Shown here: positions 51,688-61,701 of the stretch, piece after piece | Position numbering within the stretch: the stretch's first letter is position 1 | How the letters are laid out: each line of letters opens with the position of its first letter | Source of the DNA: Bacillota bacterium | GTDB taxonomy: Bacteria; Bacillota; Clostridia; Lachnospirales; Lachnospiraceae | Assembly: GCA_023450835.1 (NCBI GenBank) | Contig: JAEXGM010000255.1 | Coordinates: 24,997 to 88,996 of the forward strand | Length of the DNA stretch: 64,000 nucleotides | Reading direction: 5' to 3' | The notes under the pieces: generated by a model | Seen by the model: the letters and a program-made list of their open reading frames with translations, nothing else | Told to the model about the DNA's origin: nothing | The model's database searches: none | Position numbers and translations under genes: made by a program

Positions 51688-53052
51688 ATGAACGAAGTAC
51701 AGGAAAAATGGGACGAAATACTGGAATATCTAAAAATTGAACATTGTGTAACCGATGTTTCTTTTAAAACATGGCTGCTTCCATTAAAAGTGTATTCCGT
51801 TAAAGGCAATTTAATTACAATCTCAATCAATGACAAAATGATTGGCCCTGACAGTAAAAATTTCATCAGCAGAAAATACGGTATTCCTTTAAAGGTTTCC
51901 ATTACTGAAATAATGAACCACAATTATGATATAGAATTTATTCTGGAAAGCCAGATAGAAGTAAAGAAAGCCGCCGATGATGCGTCGAACTCCTCTGACA
52001 AAGGGAAGAATCAAAAGAACGGGCTTTCCTTTTTAAATCCCCGCTACACTTTTGATACTTTTGTAGTCGGTGCCAATAATAATCTTGCACATGCAGCATC
52101 TTTAGCTGTAGCCGAATCACCTGCGGAAATTTATAATCCTCTATTTATATATGGAGGCGTTGGACTTGGAAAGACTCACTTAATGCATTCCATAGCCCAT
52201 TATATATTAGAACAGAATCCCAACAGCAAAGTAATGTACGTGACAAGTGAAAAGTTCACAAACGAATTAATCGAGTCCATCCGTAATGTGAATACCACAC
52301 CTACGGAGTTCCGTGAAAAATATAGAAATATTGATGTTCTCTTAATAGATGATATTCAGTTTATTATAGGTAAAGAGAGTACCCAGGAAGAATTTTTCCA
52401 CACCTTTAATACTCTTCATGAATCAAAAAAACAGATTATTATCTCCAGTGATAAGCCTCCAAAGGATATCCTTACTTTGGAAGAAAGACTCCGATCCCGG
52501 TTCGAATGGGGGCTGACAGTTGATATTCAATCACCTGATTATGAAACAAGAATGGCTATATTAAAGAAGAAAGAAGAGTTGGACGGGCTTCAGATTGACA
52601 ATGAAGTTATGAAATACATTGCCACCAACGTCAAATCCAACATCAGAGAATTGGAAGGTGCCCTTACTAAGATAGTCGCACTGTCCCGTCTTAAGAAACA
52701 GGAAGTCAATGTAACTTTAGCAGAAGAAGCATTAAAAGATCTTATATCTCCTGATAATAAGAAACAACTTACTCCTGGATTAATTATAGAAGTGATAGCG
52801 GAACATTTTAATATAACTACCAATGATATCTATTCCGTAAATAAGAGCAGAAACATAGCTTATCCAAGACAGGTTGCCATGTATTTATGCAGAAAACTCA
52901 CCGATTACTCACTTTCCGATATCGGTAAGATCATGGGTAACAGAGATCATACAACAATTCTACATGGAATCGACAAGGTAGAGAAGAACATAAAAAAGGA
53001 TCCAAGTATGCAAAATACTATTGATGTACTCACTAAAAAGATTAACCCTTAA
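51688..53052 (+). CDS. dnaA: Chromosomal replication initiator DnaA
   Basis: 454 residues. Domain I (to about 80, CVTDVSFKTWLLPL), flexible domain II, AAA+ domain III with Walker A GGVGLGKTHL (about 147-156) and Walker B LLIDDIQF, and domain IV with NRDHTTILHGIDKVEK (DNA-binding). The start at MNEVQEKW is preferred because AGGGAG precedes by 9 nt; an in-frame ATG 30 nt upstream lacks a ribosome site. It binds the DnaA boxes flanking the gene. Confidence 0.97.
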   Translation: MNEVQEKWDEILEYLKIEHCVTDVSFKTWLLPLKVYSVKGNLITISINDKMIGPDSKNFISRKYGIPLKVSITEIMNHNYDIEFILESQIEVKKAADDASNSSDKGKNQKNGLSFLNPRYTFDTFVVGANNNLAHAASLAVAESPAEIYNPLFIYGGVGLGKTHLMHSIAHYILEQNPNSKVMYVTSEKFTNELIESIRNVNTTPTEFREKYRNIDVLLIDDIQFIIGKESTQEEFFHTFNTLHESKKQIIISSDKPPKDILTLEERLRSRFEWGLTVDIQSPDYETRMAILKKKEELDGLQIDNEVMKYIATNVKSNIRELEGALTKIVALSRLKKQEVNVTLAEEALKDLISPDNKKQLTPGLIIEVIAEHFNITTNDIYSVNKSRNIAYPRQVAMYLCRKLTDYSLSDIGKIMGNRDHTTILHGIDKVEKNIKKDPSMQNTIDVLTKKINP

Positions 53053-53318
53053 GCAAGGTTTTATTTTTCCACAATGGGCTGTTAACAGAATGTCATTATC
53101 CTGTTAGCAGCCTTGGGATAACTTTAAAACTAATTATTAGGTTAATTTTTTATCCTAATTCCCCCTTTGATTCATTCACAAGGTTATCCTTTTAGCCAAT
53201 CCTTTTATTTTCTGCTGTTTTAGGGCTTATACACAAACTAACACCCCCTATTACTACTGCTACAAAATTCTATTATATATATTTATAAAAAAATGCCTGA
53301 AGGGAGTTATACACATTT
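53053..53318. other. Second oriC half: dnaA-dnaN intergenic region
   Basis: 266 bp with DnaA-box variants TTTTCCACA (53065), TTGGGATAA (about 53113), TTATACACA (53227-53235 and 53307-53315, the last overlapping the dnaN ribosome site region). AT-rich TATATATTTATAAAA precedes dnaN. Confidence 0.7.
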
Positions 53319-54431
53319 ATGAAGATTATCTGCCCAAAAGGAGAACTGTTAAATCGTGTCAATATTGTTTTGAAAGCAGTTCCCGCCAAATCAACCATGC
53401 CCATATTAGAAAGTATTATCATAGACGTTAAACAGGATATTATTAAGTTAATAGCCAATGATATGGAGTTAGGAATCGAAACCATTGCAAAAGGTGAGGT
53501 TATTGAGACAGGTTCCGTAGCATTAAACTCTAAGATTTTTTCTGAGATTATTAGAAAGCTCCCTGATAATGATGTCACAATACAGACGAACGAAAATTAC
53601 TCTACTTTAATTACCTGTGAAAAAGCAAAGTTTACAATTTCAGGATCTTCCAGTGAAGAGTTTCCTTTTCTGCCTATCGTAGAGAAAACAGGTGGTATTG
53701 TACTATCTCAGTTTACCTTAAAGGAAATTATAAGACAGACAGTATTTTCCATAGCTGACAATGAAAGCAATAAGATAATGACAGGTGAACTTTTCGAAAT
53801 CAAGGAAGATGAACTCAAAGTCGTATCTTTAGACGGTCATCGTGTTTCTATCAGAAAAGTGAAATTACATCATTCTTATCCGAACATGAAAGTGATAGTT
53901 CCCGGAAAGACTTTAAATGAATTAAGCAAAATATTATCCGGAGAATTTGCAGATGAGGTTGAATTATATTTTACGGATAAGCATGTAATTTTTGAATTTG
54001 ATGACACGATAGTATTGTCAAGACTTATCGAAGGAACTTTCTTTAAGATCGACCAGATGCTCTCCAATGATTATGAAACCAGAATAGCAGTTAATAAAAA
54101 AGAGTTATTAAGCTGCATTGACAGAGCAACATTATTAGTAAAAGAGTCCGATAAGAAACCAATTATTATAAATAATACCGATGGAGTCATGCAGTTAAAG
54201 ATGAATTCTTCCATTGGTTCTATGGATGAAGAAATTGATATCACAAAAGAAGGAAAAGATATTTTAATTGGCTTTAATCCAAAGTTTTTAATTGATGCGT
54301 TAAAAGTTATAGATGATGAAGAAGTTAATTTATATCTCAATAATGCTAAGATGCCTTGTGTAATCAGGGACAAAGAAGAAAGTTACATTTATCTCATACT
54401 GCCGGTTAACTTTAATTCAGCAGTTCAATAA
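53319..54431 (+). CDS. dnaN: DNA polymerase III beta subunit (sliding clamp)
   Basis: 370 residues, three structurally similar domains of about 120 residues each. The C-terminal segment IYLILPVNFNSAVQ is the usual MPVRL-like end of the clamp that forms the partner-binding cleft. It encircles DNA and tethers polymerase III. Second gene of the dnaA-dnaN-S4-recF-gyrB-gyrA cluster. Confidence 0.96.
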   Translation: MKIICPKGELLNRVNIVLKAVPAKSTMPILESIIIDVKQDIIKLIANDMELGIETIAKGEVIETGSVALNSKIFSEIIRKLPDNDVTIQTNENYSTLITCEKAKFTISGSSSEEFPFLPIVEKTGGIVLSQFTLKEIIRQTVFSIADNESNKIMTGELFEIKEDELKVVSLDGHRVSIRKVKLHHSYPNMKVIVPGKTLNELSKILSGEFADEVELYFTDKHVIFEFDDTIVLSRLIEGTFFKIDQMLSNDYETRIAVNKKELLSCIDRATLLVKESDKKPIIINNTDGVMQLKMNSSIGSMDEEIDITKEGKDILIGFNPKFLIDALKVIDDEEVNLYLNNAKMPCVIRDKEESYIYLILPVNFNSAVQ

Positions 54432-54458
54432 TTTTGATTTACGGGAAAAGAGGCTGCC

Positions 54459-54668
54459 ATGGAAGTTATCAAATTAAGAGAAGAATATATAAAACTGGGA
54501 CAAGCGCTTAAAGCTGCAGGTCTGGTGGATTCCGGAGTTGAAGCAAAATTTGTAATTCAGGATGGACTTGTAAAAGTGAATGGGCAGACAGAGACCCAAA
54601 GAGGAAAAAAACTCTATGCCGGTGATGAGGCAGAATATAAGAATCAGCTGGTAAAAATTGAAAAATAA
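54459..54668 (+). CDS. S4-domain RNA-binding protein (YaaA/RlbA type)
   Basis: 69 residues: an S4 domain, with the RNA-contact pattern LGQALKAAGLVDSGVEAKFVIQDG and VKVNGQTETQRGKKLYAGD. A small conserved protein always found between dnaN and recF in Firmicutes; proposed to act in ribosome assembly. It follows dnaN by 27 nt and precedes recF by 19 nt. Confidence 0.92.
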   Translation: MEVIKLREEYIKLGQALKAAGLVDSGVEAKFVIQDGLVKVNGQTETQRGKKLYAGDEAEYKNQLVKIEK

Positions 54669-54687
54669 TTGAAATTGTGGTGCAGAT

Positions 54688-55818
54688 ATGTTTATAAAGA
54701 CATTGGAGTTAAAGGATTACAGAAATTATGAAGAATTATCCATGGATTTTTCCGAAGGCGTCAATATCTTGTTTGGAGATAATGCCCAGGGAAAAACCAA
54801 TATTTTAGAGTCTTTATATTTATGCGGAACCACAAAGTCTCACCGGAACAGCAAAGACAAAGAGATAATTCGATTCGGCAGGGAAGAGTCCCATATAAGA
54901 GTTGTTTTAGAAAACAAGGATATTCCTCATAAAATTGATATACATCTGAAAAAGAATAAAGCAAAAGGGGCGGCCATTGACGGCATCCCCATAAAAAAAT
55001 CCAGTGAACTTCTTGGCATAGTAAATTATATCTTCTTTTCTCCGGAAGATTTAAGTATTATTAAAAACGGACCTTCTGAAAGGAGACGTTTTCTTGACAT
55101 GGAATTATGCCAGCTGGATAAAGTGTACTTTTATCATTTGGCTAATTATCATAAAATCATCAACCAAAGGAATAATTTGTTAAAACAGATAAGTTTTAAC
55201 AGAAAATTATTGGATACAATTAGTGTATGGGATGAACAATTGGTATTTCATGGAATTAAGGTTATGGAGGGCAGAAATCATTTTATCGAGATGCTGAACC
55301 CTATTGTATCGGGAATACATAACACGTTGTCAGGTGGAAAAGAATCCCTGGGAATTAGATACGAGCCTAATACCGATAAGGATAATTTCATGGCAAAAAT
55401 TAAGAGTTCCCTTGAGAAAGATATCGTGCTGAAAAGTACCGGTACCGGTCCTCACCGGGATGATATCAGTTTTTTTAACGACAAGATAGATATCCGAAGG
55501 TTCGGTTCCCAGGGTCAGCAAAGAACAGCAGCACTTTCCCTGAAGCTTGCGGAAATAGAAGTCGTAAGGACCATAACAAAGGACAGTCCGGTTCTGCTGC
55601 TGGATGATGTATTATCCGAGCTTGACAGAAAGAGACAGAATTATTTACTCAACAGTATACATGATATACAAACAATCATAACTTGTACCGGATTAGAAGA
55701 GTTAGTTCAAAACCGGATTCAATGTGACAGAATATTCAAAGTTACAGAAGGAACCGTTGATAGTATAAATTTCGATGAGATGGATTTCACCCAGAAAAAG
55801 ACAGGAGGCAATGTATGA
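54688..55818 (+). CDS. recF: DNA replication and repair protein RecF
   Basis: 376 residues, SMC-like ATPase. Walker A GDNAQGKTNILESL at about 30-43; the signature region RRFGSQGQQRTAALSLKLAE and Walker B PVLLLDDVLSELD (about 303-315). It loads RecA on gapped DNA with RecOR. The ATG is not preceded by a strong Shine-Dalgarno. The last codons overlap the gyrB start (ATGA). Confidence 0.95.
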   Translation: MFIKTLELKDYRNYEELSMDFSEGVNILFGDNAQGKTNILESLYLCGTTKSHRNSKDKEIIRFGREESHIRVVLENKDIPHKIDIHLKKNKAKGAAIDGIPIKKSSELLGIVNYIFFSPEDLSIIKNGPSERRRFLDMELCQLDKVYFYHLANYHKIINQRNNLLKQISFNRKLLDTISVWDEQLVFHGIKVMEGRNHFIEMLNPIVSGIHNTLSGGKESLGIRYEPNTDKDNFMAKIKSSLEKDIVLKSTGTGPHRDDISFFNDKIDIRRFGSQGQQRTAALSLKLAEIEVVRTITKDSPVLLLDDVLSELDRKRQNYLLNSIHDIQTIITCTGLEELVQNRIQCDRIFKVTEGTVDSINFDEMDFTQKKTGGNV

Positions 55819-57725
55819 GTGCGGAATATGGTGCAGATCAAATACAAATACTGGAAGGATTAGAAGCAGTAAGGAAAAGGCCGGGTATGTATATTGGCAG
55901 TACTTCTTCAAAAGGACTGCATCATTTGGTCTATGAAATTGTAGATAATGCCGTAGACGAAGCATTGGCCGGAGTTTGTGACAGTATTGAGGTTACCATC
56001 AACAAAGATAATTCTATAACCGTTGTAGATAACGGAAGAGGAATTCCTGTAGGTATCAATCACAAGAAGGGTATTCCTGCTGTTGAAGTAGTTTTTACAA
56101 TCCTGCACGCAGGCGGTAAATTCGGAGGTGGAGGATACAAGGTATCAGGCGGTCTTCATGGCGTTGGTGCCTCTGTAGTTAATGCACTTTCTGAATGGCT
56201 TGAAGTAATGATTTATCAGGATGGAAAAATTCATAAACAAAGATTTGAAAGAGGCAAAGTAGTCTATCCCCTTAAAGTAATTGGTGATACTGACAGAACA
56301 GGTACAACAGTTACTTTTTTGCCGGATAAGGAAATATTTGAAGAGACGGTTTATGATTATGATATTTTAAAACAGCGTTTAAGAGAAATGGCATTCCTTA
56401 CCAAGAATTTAAAAATAATGCTTATCGATGACAGAGAAGAAACAAAAAAAGATGAGGAATTCCATTACGCCGGCGGTATCAAGGAATATGTTGAATACCT
56501 GAATAAACACAAGGATGCCCTGTATTCTGATATCATTTACTGTGAAGGAACCAAAGACGAGGTATATGTTGAAGTTGCCATGCAGCATAACAGTACCTAT
56601 TCGGAAGGGTGCTACAGCTTTGTAAACAATATAACAACACCGGAGGGAGGAACCCACCTTACCGGCTTTAAAAATGCGCTTACGAAAACATTTAATGACT
56701 ATGCCAGAAATAATAAATACTTAAAGGAAAATGAGACGAGTCTTTCAGGAGAAGATATAAGGGAAGGTCTTACGGCTATTATCAGTATCAAAATTCCGGA
56801 ACCTCAGTTTGAAGGACAGACAAAGCAAAAACTTGGTAACAGCGAGGCAAGAGGAGCGGTGGATGGTATCGTTAGCGAACAGCTGACGTACTTTTTAGAG
56901 CAGAACCCGTCTATTGCAAAAATGATATTAGAAAAATCTATTTTAGCTCAAAGGGCGAGAGATGCCGCAAGAAAAGCCAGGGACCTTACCAGAAGAAAAA
57001 CGGCGCTGGAAGGAATGAGCCTTCCCGGCAAGTTAGCGGACTGCTCCGATAAAGATCCAAAGAACTGTGAAATCTATATTGTTGAGGGTGATTCCGCGGG
57101 CGGGTCAGCGAAGACTGCAAGATCAAGAGCGACTCAGGCAATCCTGCCTCTTAGAGGAAAAATCTTGAATGTAGAGAAATCAAGGCTTGATAAGATTTTG
57201 GTAAACAACGAAATCAAAGCTATGATTACAGCTTTTGGAACAGGAATATCAGATGATTTTGATATTTCAAAATTGAGATATCATAAGATTATTATAATGA
57301 CAGATGCGGATGTGGACGGTTCCCACATCAGTACGTTATTGTTAACCTTTTTCTACCGGTTTATGCCGGAGCTAATCAGGCAGGGCCATGTATATCTGGC
57401 ACAGCCGCCTCTTTACAAAGTGGAAAAGAACAAAACAGTAAAGTATGTATATAGTGATGAAGAGCTGGACCGTGTACTTACCGACTTGGGAAGAGACGGC
57501 AATAATAAGATACAAAGATATAAAGGTCTGGGAGAGATGGATGCCGAGCAGCTTTGGGATACGACCATGGACCCTGAAAAGAGAATTTTATTAAAAGTTA
57601 TCATTGATGATGAAGAATCCTCAGAAATTGATATGACCTTTACAACGCTGATGGGTGATAAAGTTGAACCCAGAAGAGAATTTATTGAGAAAAATGCAAA
57701 ATATGTAAGAAACCTTGATATTTAA
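55815..57725 (+). CDS. gyrB: DNA gyrase subunit B
   Basis: 636 residues. The GHKL ATPase domain has the DNAVDEALAG Mg site (about 43-52), VVDNGRGIPVG and GGLHGVGASVVNALS. The TOPRIM domain contains VEGDSAGGSAKTARSR (about 420-435) and MTDADVDGSHI. C-terminal domain IQRYKGLGEMDAEQLWDTTMDPE. The ATG overlaps the recF stop; AGGAGG precedes it. With GyrA it introduces negative supercoils. Confidence 0.97.
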   Translation: MSAEYGADQIQILEGLEAVRKRPGMYIGSTSSKGLHHLVYEIVDNAVDEALAGVCDSIEVTINKDNSITVVDNGRGIPVGINHKKGIPAVEVVFTILHAGGKFGGGGYKVSGGLHGVGASVVNALSEWLEVMIYQDGKIHKQRFERGKVVYPLKVIGDTDRTGTTVTFLPDKEIFEETVYDYDILKQRLREMAFLTKNLKIMLIDDREETKKDEEFHYAGGIKEYVEYLNKHKDALYSDIIYCEGTKDEVYVEVAMQHNSTYSEGCYSFVNNITTPEGGTHLTGFKNALTKTFNDYARNNKYLKENETSLSGEDIREGLTAIISIKIPEPQFEGQTKQKLGNSEARGAVDGIVSEQLTYFLEQNPSIAKMILEKSILAQRARDAARKARDLTRRKTALEGMSLPGKLADCSDKDPKNCEIYIVEGDSAGGSAKTARSRATQAILPLRGKILNVEKSRLDKILVNNEIKAMITAFGTGISDDFDISKLRYHKIIIMTDADVDGSHISTLLLTFFYRFMPELIRQGHVYLAQPPLYKVEKNKTVKYVYSDEELDRVLTDLGRDGNNKIQRYKGLGEMDAEQLWDTTMDPEKRILLKVIIDDEESSEIDMTFTTLMGDKVEPRREFIEKNAKYVRNLDI

Positions 57726-57766
57726 ACCTTATTTTGCGATACAAAGCATAGATGGAGGAAATATAA

Positions 57767-60397
57767 ATGGATGAGAATATCTTTGATAAAGTCCATGAAG
57801 TCGATTTAAAAAAGACCATGGAAACATCATATATCGATTACGCCATGTCTGTAATAGCAGCCCGTGCATTGCCGGATGTCAGGGATGGTCTGAAACCGGT
57901 ACAAAGAAGAATATTATATGCCATGATAGAGCTGAACAACGGACCGGATAAGCCCCACCGTAAATGTGCCCGTATTGTTGGTGATACCATGGGTAAATAC
58001 CATCCTCACGGGGATAGTTCTATTTATGAGGCCATGGTTAAGCTGGCACAGGATTTCTCGACCAGATATCCTTTGGTTGACGGTCATGGAAATTTTGGTT
58101 CTGTGGATGGTGACGGTGCCGCCGCCATGCGTTATACAGAAGCAAGGTTAAGTAAGATGTCTATGGAAATGCTCTCTGACATCAATAAAGACACCGTAGA
58201 TTTTATACCAAACTTTGACGAGACAGAGAAGGAACCTACTGTTCTTCCAGCCAGGTTTCCTAATCTTTTGGTAAATGGTACTTCCGGAATAGCTGTCGGA
58301 ATGGCTACGAATATTCCTCCTCACAATTTGAAGGAGATTATTAATGCCGTACTTAAAATGATTGATAATGATATTGAGGAAGACAGGGATACCTCTATAG
58401 AGGAGCTTCTTGAGATTGTAAAAGGACCCGATTTTCCTACCGGCGCAACGATTCTGGGTGTCAGAGGAATTGACGAAGCCTACCGTACCGGCAGAGGAAA
58501 GATAAAAGTACGCGCGGTAACCGAGATAGAAGCTATGACCAATGGAAAGAACCGTATTGTAGTAACGGAACTTCCGTACATGGTGAATAAAGCAAGACTG
58601 ATAGAAAAAATTGCAGAATTGGTAAAAGATAAAAAAGTAGATGGCATTACCGAACTTCGTGACGAATCTGACAGAACAGGTATGCGTATTTGTATCGAGC
58701 TAAGAAGAGATGTAAATGCCAATGTACTGCTTAATCAATTATATAAACATACACAGATGCAGGATACCTTTGGTGTTATAATGCTGGCACTGGTAAATAA
58801 TGAGCCCAGGGTACTTAATCTTCATGAGATGCTGAAATACTATTTACTGCATCAGGAAGAAGTTGTAACCAGAAGAACTAAGTACGACTTAAATAAGGCA
58901 GAAGAAAGAGCTCATATTTTACAGGGATTGTTAATTGCCCTTGATAACATTGATGAAGTAATCCGTATAATCAGGTCTTCCCAGAATACTGCCATTGCGA
59001 AGGAAAGATTAATGGAGAGCTTTCAGTTAACGGAAGTTCAGTCTCAGGCAATCGTTGATATGAGACTTCGTGCACTGACAGGTCTGGAAAGAGAAAGATT
59101 AGAGACAGAGTACAAGGAGTTAATGGAAAAAATCGCAGAATATAAAGCAATCCTTGCTGATAAAAAGAAACTTCTTGCTGTTATCAAAGAAGAAATCACA
59201 GTAATCAGAGATAAATACGGAGATGACAGAAGAACCTCCATCGGTTTTGACGAAGATGATTTGACCACAGAGGATCTGATTCCAAATGAGAACATCGTAC
59301 TTGCCATGACACGCTTGGGTTATATTAAGAGAATGACAGTAGATAATTTCAAGAGCCAGCATAGAGGCGGCAAAGGTATCAAGGGAATGCAGACTATTGA
59401 TGAGGATTTCATTGAAGAGCTATTGATGACAACTACCCATCACTATATACTGTTCTTTACCAACAAGGGAAGAGTGTACCGTCTAAAGGCTTATGAAATA
59501 CCGGAGTCAGGAAGAACTGCAAGAGGTACGGCTATTATCAACCTTCTTTCACTGTTACCGGAGGAAAGAATAACTGCCATTATACCTTTAAGGAATTATA
59601 CCAAAGGCAAGTATCTATTTATGGCTACCAAAAAGGGAATTGTTAAGAAAACTTCTATTATGGAGTATGAAAATATCCGAAAGACAGGACTTCAGGCTAT
59701 AAATCTCAGAGAAGATGATGAGCTGATAGAAGTTAAAACAACCAACAATCAAAAAGATATCATACTTGTAACCAAGCAGGGGCAGTGTATACGTTTCAAT
59801 GAAAGAGATGTACGTAAGACCGGCCGTGCTTCTATGGGTGTAATTGGTATGAACCTGGAAGACAATGATGAAATTATTGGTATGCAGTTAAATACCCAGG
59901 GAGAATACCTGCTTATCGTATCTGAAAAAGGTATGGGCAAGCGCAGTGAAATGAATGAATTCAGTGTGCAAAGAAGAGGCGGAAAAGGTGTTAAGTGCTA
60001 TAAGATAACAGAAAAGACCGGTTATGTAGTTGGCGTAAAAGCAGTCAATGAAGAAAATGAAATTATGATAATTACCACAGAGGGAATTGTCATAAGGCTT
60101 ATGGTAGACGGTATTTCTAATCTTGGCAGAATTACTTCAGGTGTACGCTTAATCAATATGGATCTGGAAAGTGATATCACCGTAGCCAGCATTGCAAAAG
60201 TAAAGGACAGAAGCTCCGAGGAAGAAGTAATCAAAGAATTGGAAAAAGAACTGGAAGAAGAAATCAGTGAATCCATTGACAAAGAAGATTTGGATGAAGA
60301 TTTTGCAGATGAGTCGGATGATGTATTAGACGATGAATTAGAAGAGCCGGCAAATTATGATGAAACAGACTCAGAGAATGATGAAAAAGATGAGTAA
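57767..60397 (+). CDS. gyrA: DNA gyrase subunit A
   Basis: 876 residues. Catalytic tyrosine in AAMRYTEARL (about residue 126), quinolone-resistance region HPHGDSSIYEAMV (Ser at 83-84 and Glu at 87-88 of E. coli numbering, wild-type-like). The C-terminal beta-pinwheel carries two GyrA-box-like motifs, QHRGGKGIKG and QRRGGKGVK, the second typical of gyrase rather than topoisomerase IV. A 45-residue acidic tail (DKEDLDEDFADESDDV...) is longer than usual. GGAGG precedes ATG. Confidence 0.97.
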   Translation: MDENIFDKVHEVDLKKTMETSYIDYAMSVIAARALPDVRDGLKPVQRRILYAMIELNNGPDKPHRKCARIVGDTMGKYHPHGDSSIYEAMVKLAQDFSTRYPLVDGHGNFGSVDGDGAAAMRYTEARLSKMSMEMLSDINKDTVDFIPNFDETEKEPTVLPARFPNLLVNGTSGIAVGMATNIPPHNLKEIINAVLKMIDNDIEEDRDTSIEELLEIVKGPDFPTGATILGVRGIDEAYRTGRGKIKVRAVTEIEAMTNGKNRIVVTELPYMVNKARLIEKIAELVKDKKVDGITELRDESDRTGMRICIELRRDVNANVLLNQLYKHTQMQDTFGVIMLALVNNEPRVLNLHEMLKYYLLHQEEVVTRRTKYDLNKAEERAHILQGLLIALDNIDEVIRIIRSSQNTAIAKERLMESFQLTEVQSQAIVDMRLRALTGLERERLETEYKELMEKIAEYKAILADKKKLLAVIKEEITVIRDKYGDDRRTSIGFDEDDLTTEDLIPNENIVLAMTRLGYIKRMTVDNFKSQHRGGKGIKGMQTIDEDFIEELLMTTTHHYILFFTNKGRVYRLKAYEIPESGRTARGTAIINLLSLLPEERITAIIPLRNYTKGKYLFMATKKGIVKKTSIMEYENIRKTGLQAINLREDDELIEVKTTNNQKDIILVTKQGQCIRFNERDVRKTGRASMGVIGMNLEDNDEIIGMQLNTQGEYLLIVSEKGMGKRSEMNEFSVQRRGGKGVKCYKITEKTGYVVGVKAVNEENEIMIITTEGIVIRLMVDGISNLGRITSGVRLINMDLESDITVASIAKVKDRSSEEEVIKELEKELEEEISESIDKEDLDEDFADESDDVLDDELEEPANYDETDSENDEKDE

Positions 60398-60415
60398 TGA
60401 GTAAATACTAAGAAT

Positions 60416-60465
60416 AAGCCTGGGTAAAGAGAATTAATTTATAATATCTCTTTACTTGGGCTTTT
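60416..60465 (+). terminator. Terminator of the dnaA-gyrA cluster
   Basis: AAGCCTGGGTAAAGAGA (60416-60432) pairs with TCTCTTTACTTGGGCTT (60447-60463) with three G-U pairs, then TTTATC. It begins 19 nt after the gyrA stop. Confidence 0.85.
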
Positions 60466-60606
60466 ATCAAAATAATATAATCTTTAATATCTTGATTTAA
60501 GTATGATAGTGTATAGATAGGGGGATGTTTGAAAAATCAAAAATTTTCAAACATAACTTTGTGCCCGTGGCCTAAAGTTTTCAGTCTTTGGCAAAGATAT
60601 GGTTAG

Positions 60607-60709
60607 TGTTAAAATTAAAAAGATAATTTTCACACACATGTTTGCGCCTGTGAAACCCTCGGCGCAAACATTAGGAGTATTGGAAATGGTATTATTGTTA
60701 GTGTGAATT
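60607..60709 (-). repeat. Dispersed hairpin repeat, copy 5
   Basis: Reverse orientation. The stem TGTTTGCGCC / GGCGCAAACA is a perfect 10 bp around a loop that reads GAGGGTTTCACA on the minus strand. The flanks TGTGTGAAAATTATC and CCAATACTCC correspond to copy 4. Confidence 0.82.
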
Positions 60710-60721
60710 ATTGAAAGCTAT

Positions 60722-60792
60722 CATTCACACAAGTGCCTGCGAAATCCTCGGCCAATCTTGCGGCGGGTCAGAAAGGGCATGGCAGTCAGGTT
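60722..60792 (-). repeat. Dispersed hairpin repeat, copy 6
   Basis: Reverse orientation. The loop GAGGATTTCGCA is exact; the stem is GCC/GGC extended by CAAG/CTTG. The outer flank GCCGCAAGATT is identical to copies 1 and 2. It sits tandem to copy 5, and a degenerate relative precedes both at about 60535-60600. Together they fill the gap between gyrA and the fumarase genes. Confidence 0.82.
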
Positions 60793-60858
60793 AAATTTTG
60801 TATGCGTGCTTTAGCACAGCTGAAAGGGTGCTAATAGGCACACAGATGGGAGCAAAAT

Positions 60859-61701
60859 ATGAGAAGTATACATACAGACGCAATAATTAGCAATGTCAGA
60901 GAAATGTGCATCGAAGCAAATTATCATTTATCCGCTGATATAGAGAGTGCTATTAACAGAGGAGCCAAAGAAGAAAAAAGCATATTGGGTAAACAAATTC
61001 TTGGACAGTTGGAAGAAAATATGTTAATTGCCAGGGATGAGGGAATACCAATCTGTCAGGATACAGGGATGGCAATTGTATTTATAAAGATTGGTCAGCA
61101 GGTCACAATAGAAGGAATTTCGTTGGAAGAGGCTATCAATGAAGGTATCAGACAGGGATATAAGGATGGTTATCTGAGAAAATCAGTTGTTTCTGACCCA
61201 TTAATCAGAGAAAATACAAAAGACAATACCCCCGGTATCATACACTATGAAATAGTGCCGGGCGAAAATATTGAGATAACAGTTGCACCAAAAGGATTTG
61301 GAAGCGAGAATATGAGCCGTATATATATGCTCAAACCGGCAGACGGAGTGGAAGGCGTTAAAAAGGCAGTACTTGAAACTGTTCGTTTAGCAGGTCCTAA
61401 TGCCTGTCCCCCTATAGTTGTAGGAGTGGGCATCGGAGGAAGTTTTGAAAAGGCAGCCATTCTGTCAAAAAAGGCGCTTACCAGAAATATTGAGGTATCT
61501 TCCAAAGAAGAACATGTTAAGAAGTTAGAAGAAGAACTTTTAAGTGAAATTAATAAGCTTGGCATCGGACCCGGAGGTTTTGGCGGTAAAGTAACCGCTT
61601 TGGGAGTAAATGTTGAAGTATACCCTACTCATATAGCAGCTCTGCCGGTTGCAATTAATATTTGCTGCCATGTAAACAGACATATATCCAGAATCCTATA
61701 G
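60859..61701 (+). CDS. Class I fumarate hydratase alpha subunit
   Basis: 280 residues of the Fe-S hydratase alpha family. Conserved cysteines: ICQDTGMAIVF (about 68), PNACPPIVVG (about 185), and INICCHVNRH near the end, which together hold the 4Fe-4S cluster. It forms an alpha-beta enzyme converting fumarate to malate; the L-tartrate dehydratase family is closely related and cannot be excluded. GGGAG precedes the ATG. The beta gene lies 178 bp downstream, an unusually wide gap. Confidence 0.9.
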   Translation: MRSIHTDAIISNVREMCIEANYHLSADIESAINRGAKEEKSILGKQILGQLEENMLIARDEGIPICQDTGMAIVFIKIGQQVTIEGISLEEAINEGIRQGYKDGYLRKSVVSDPLIRENTKDNTPGIIHYEIVPGENIEITVAPKGFGSENMSRIYMLKPADGVEGVKKAVLETVRLAGPNACPPIVVGVGIGGSFEKAAILSKKALTRNIEVSSKEEHVKKLEEELLSEINKLGIGPGGFGGKVTALGVNVEVYPTHIAALPVAINICCHVNRHISRIL

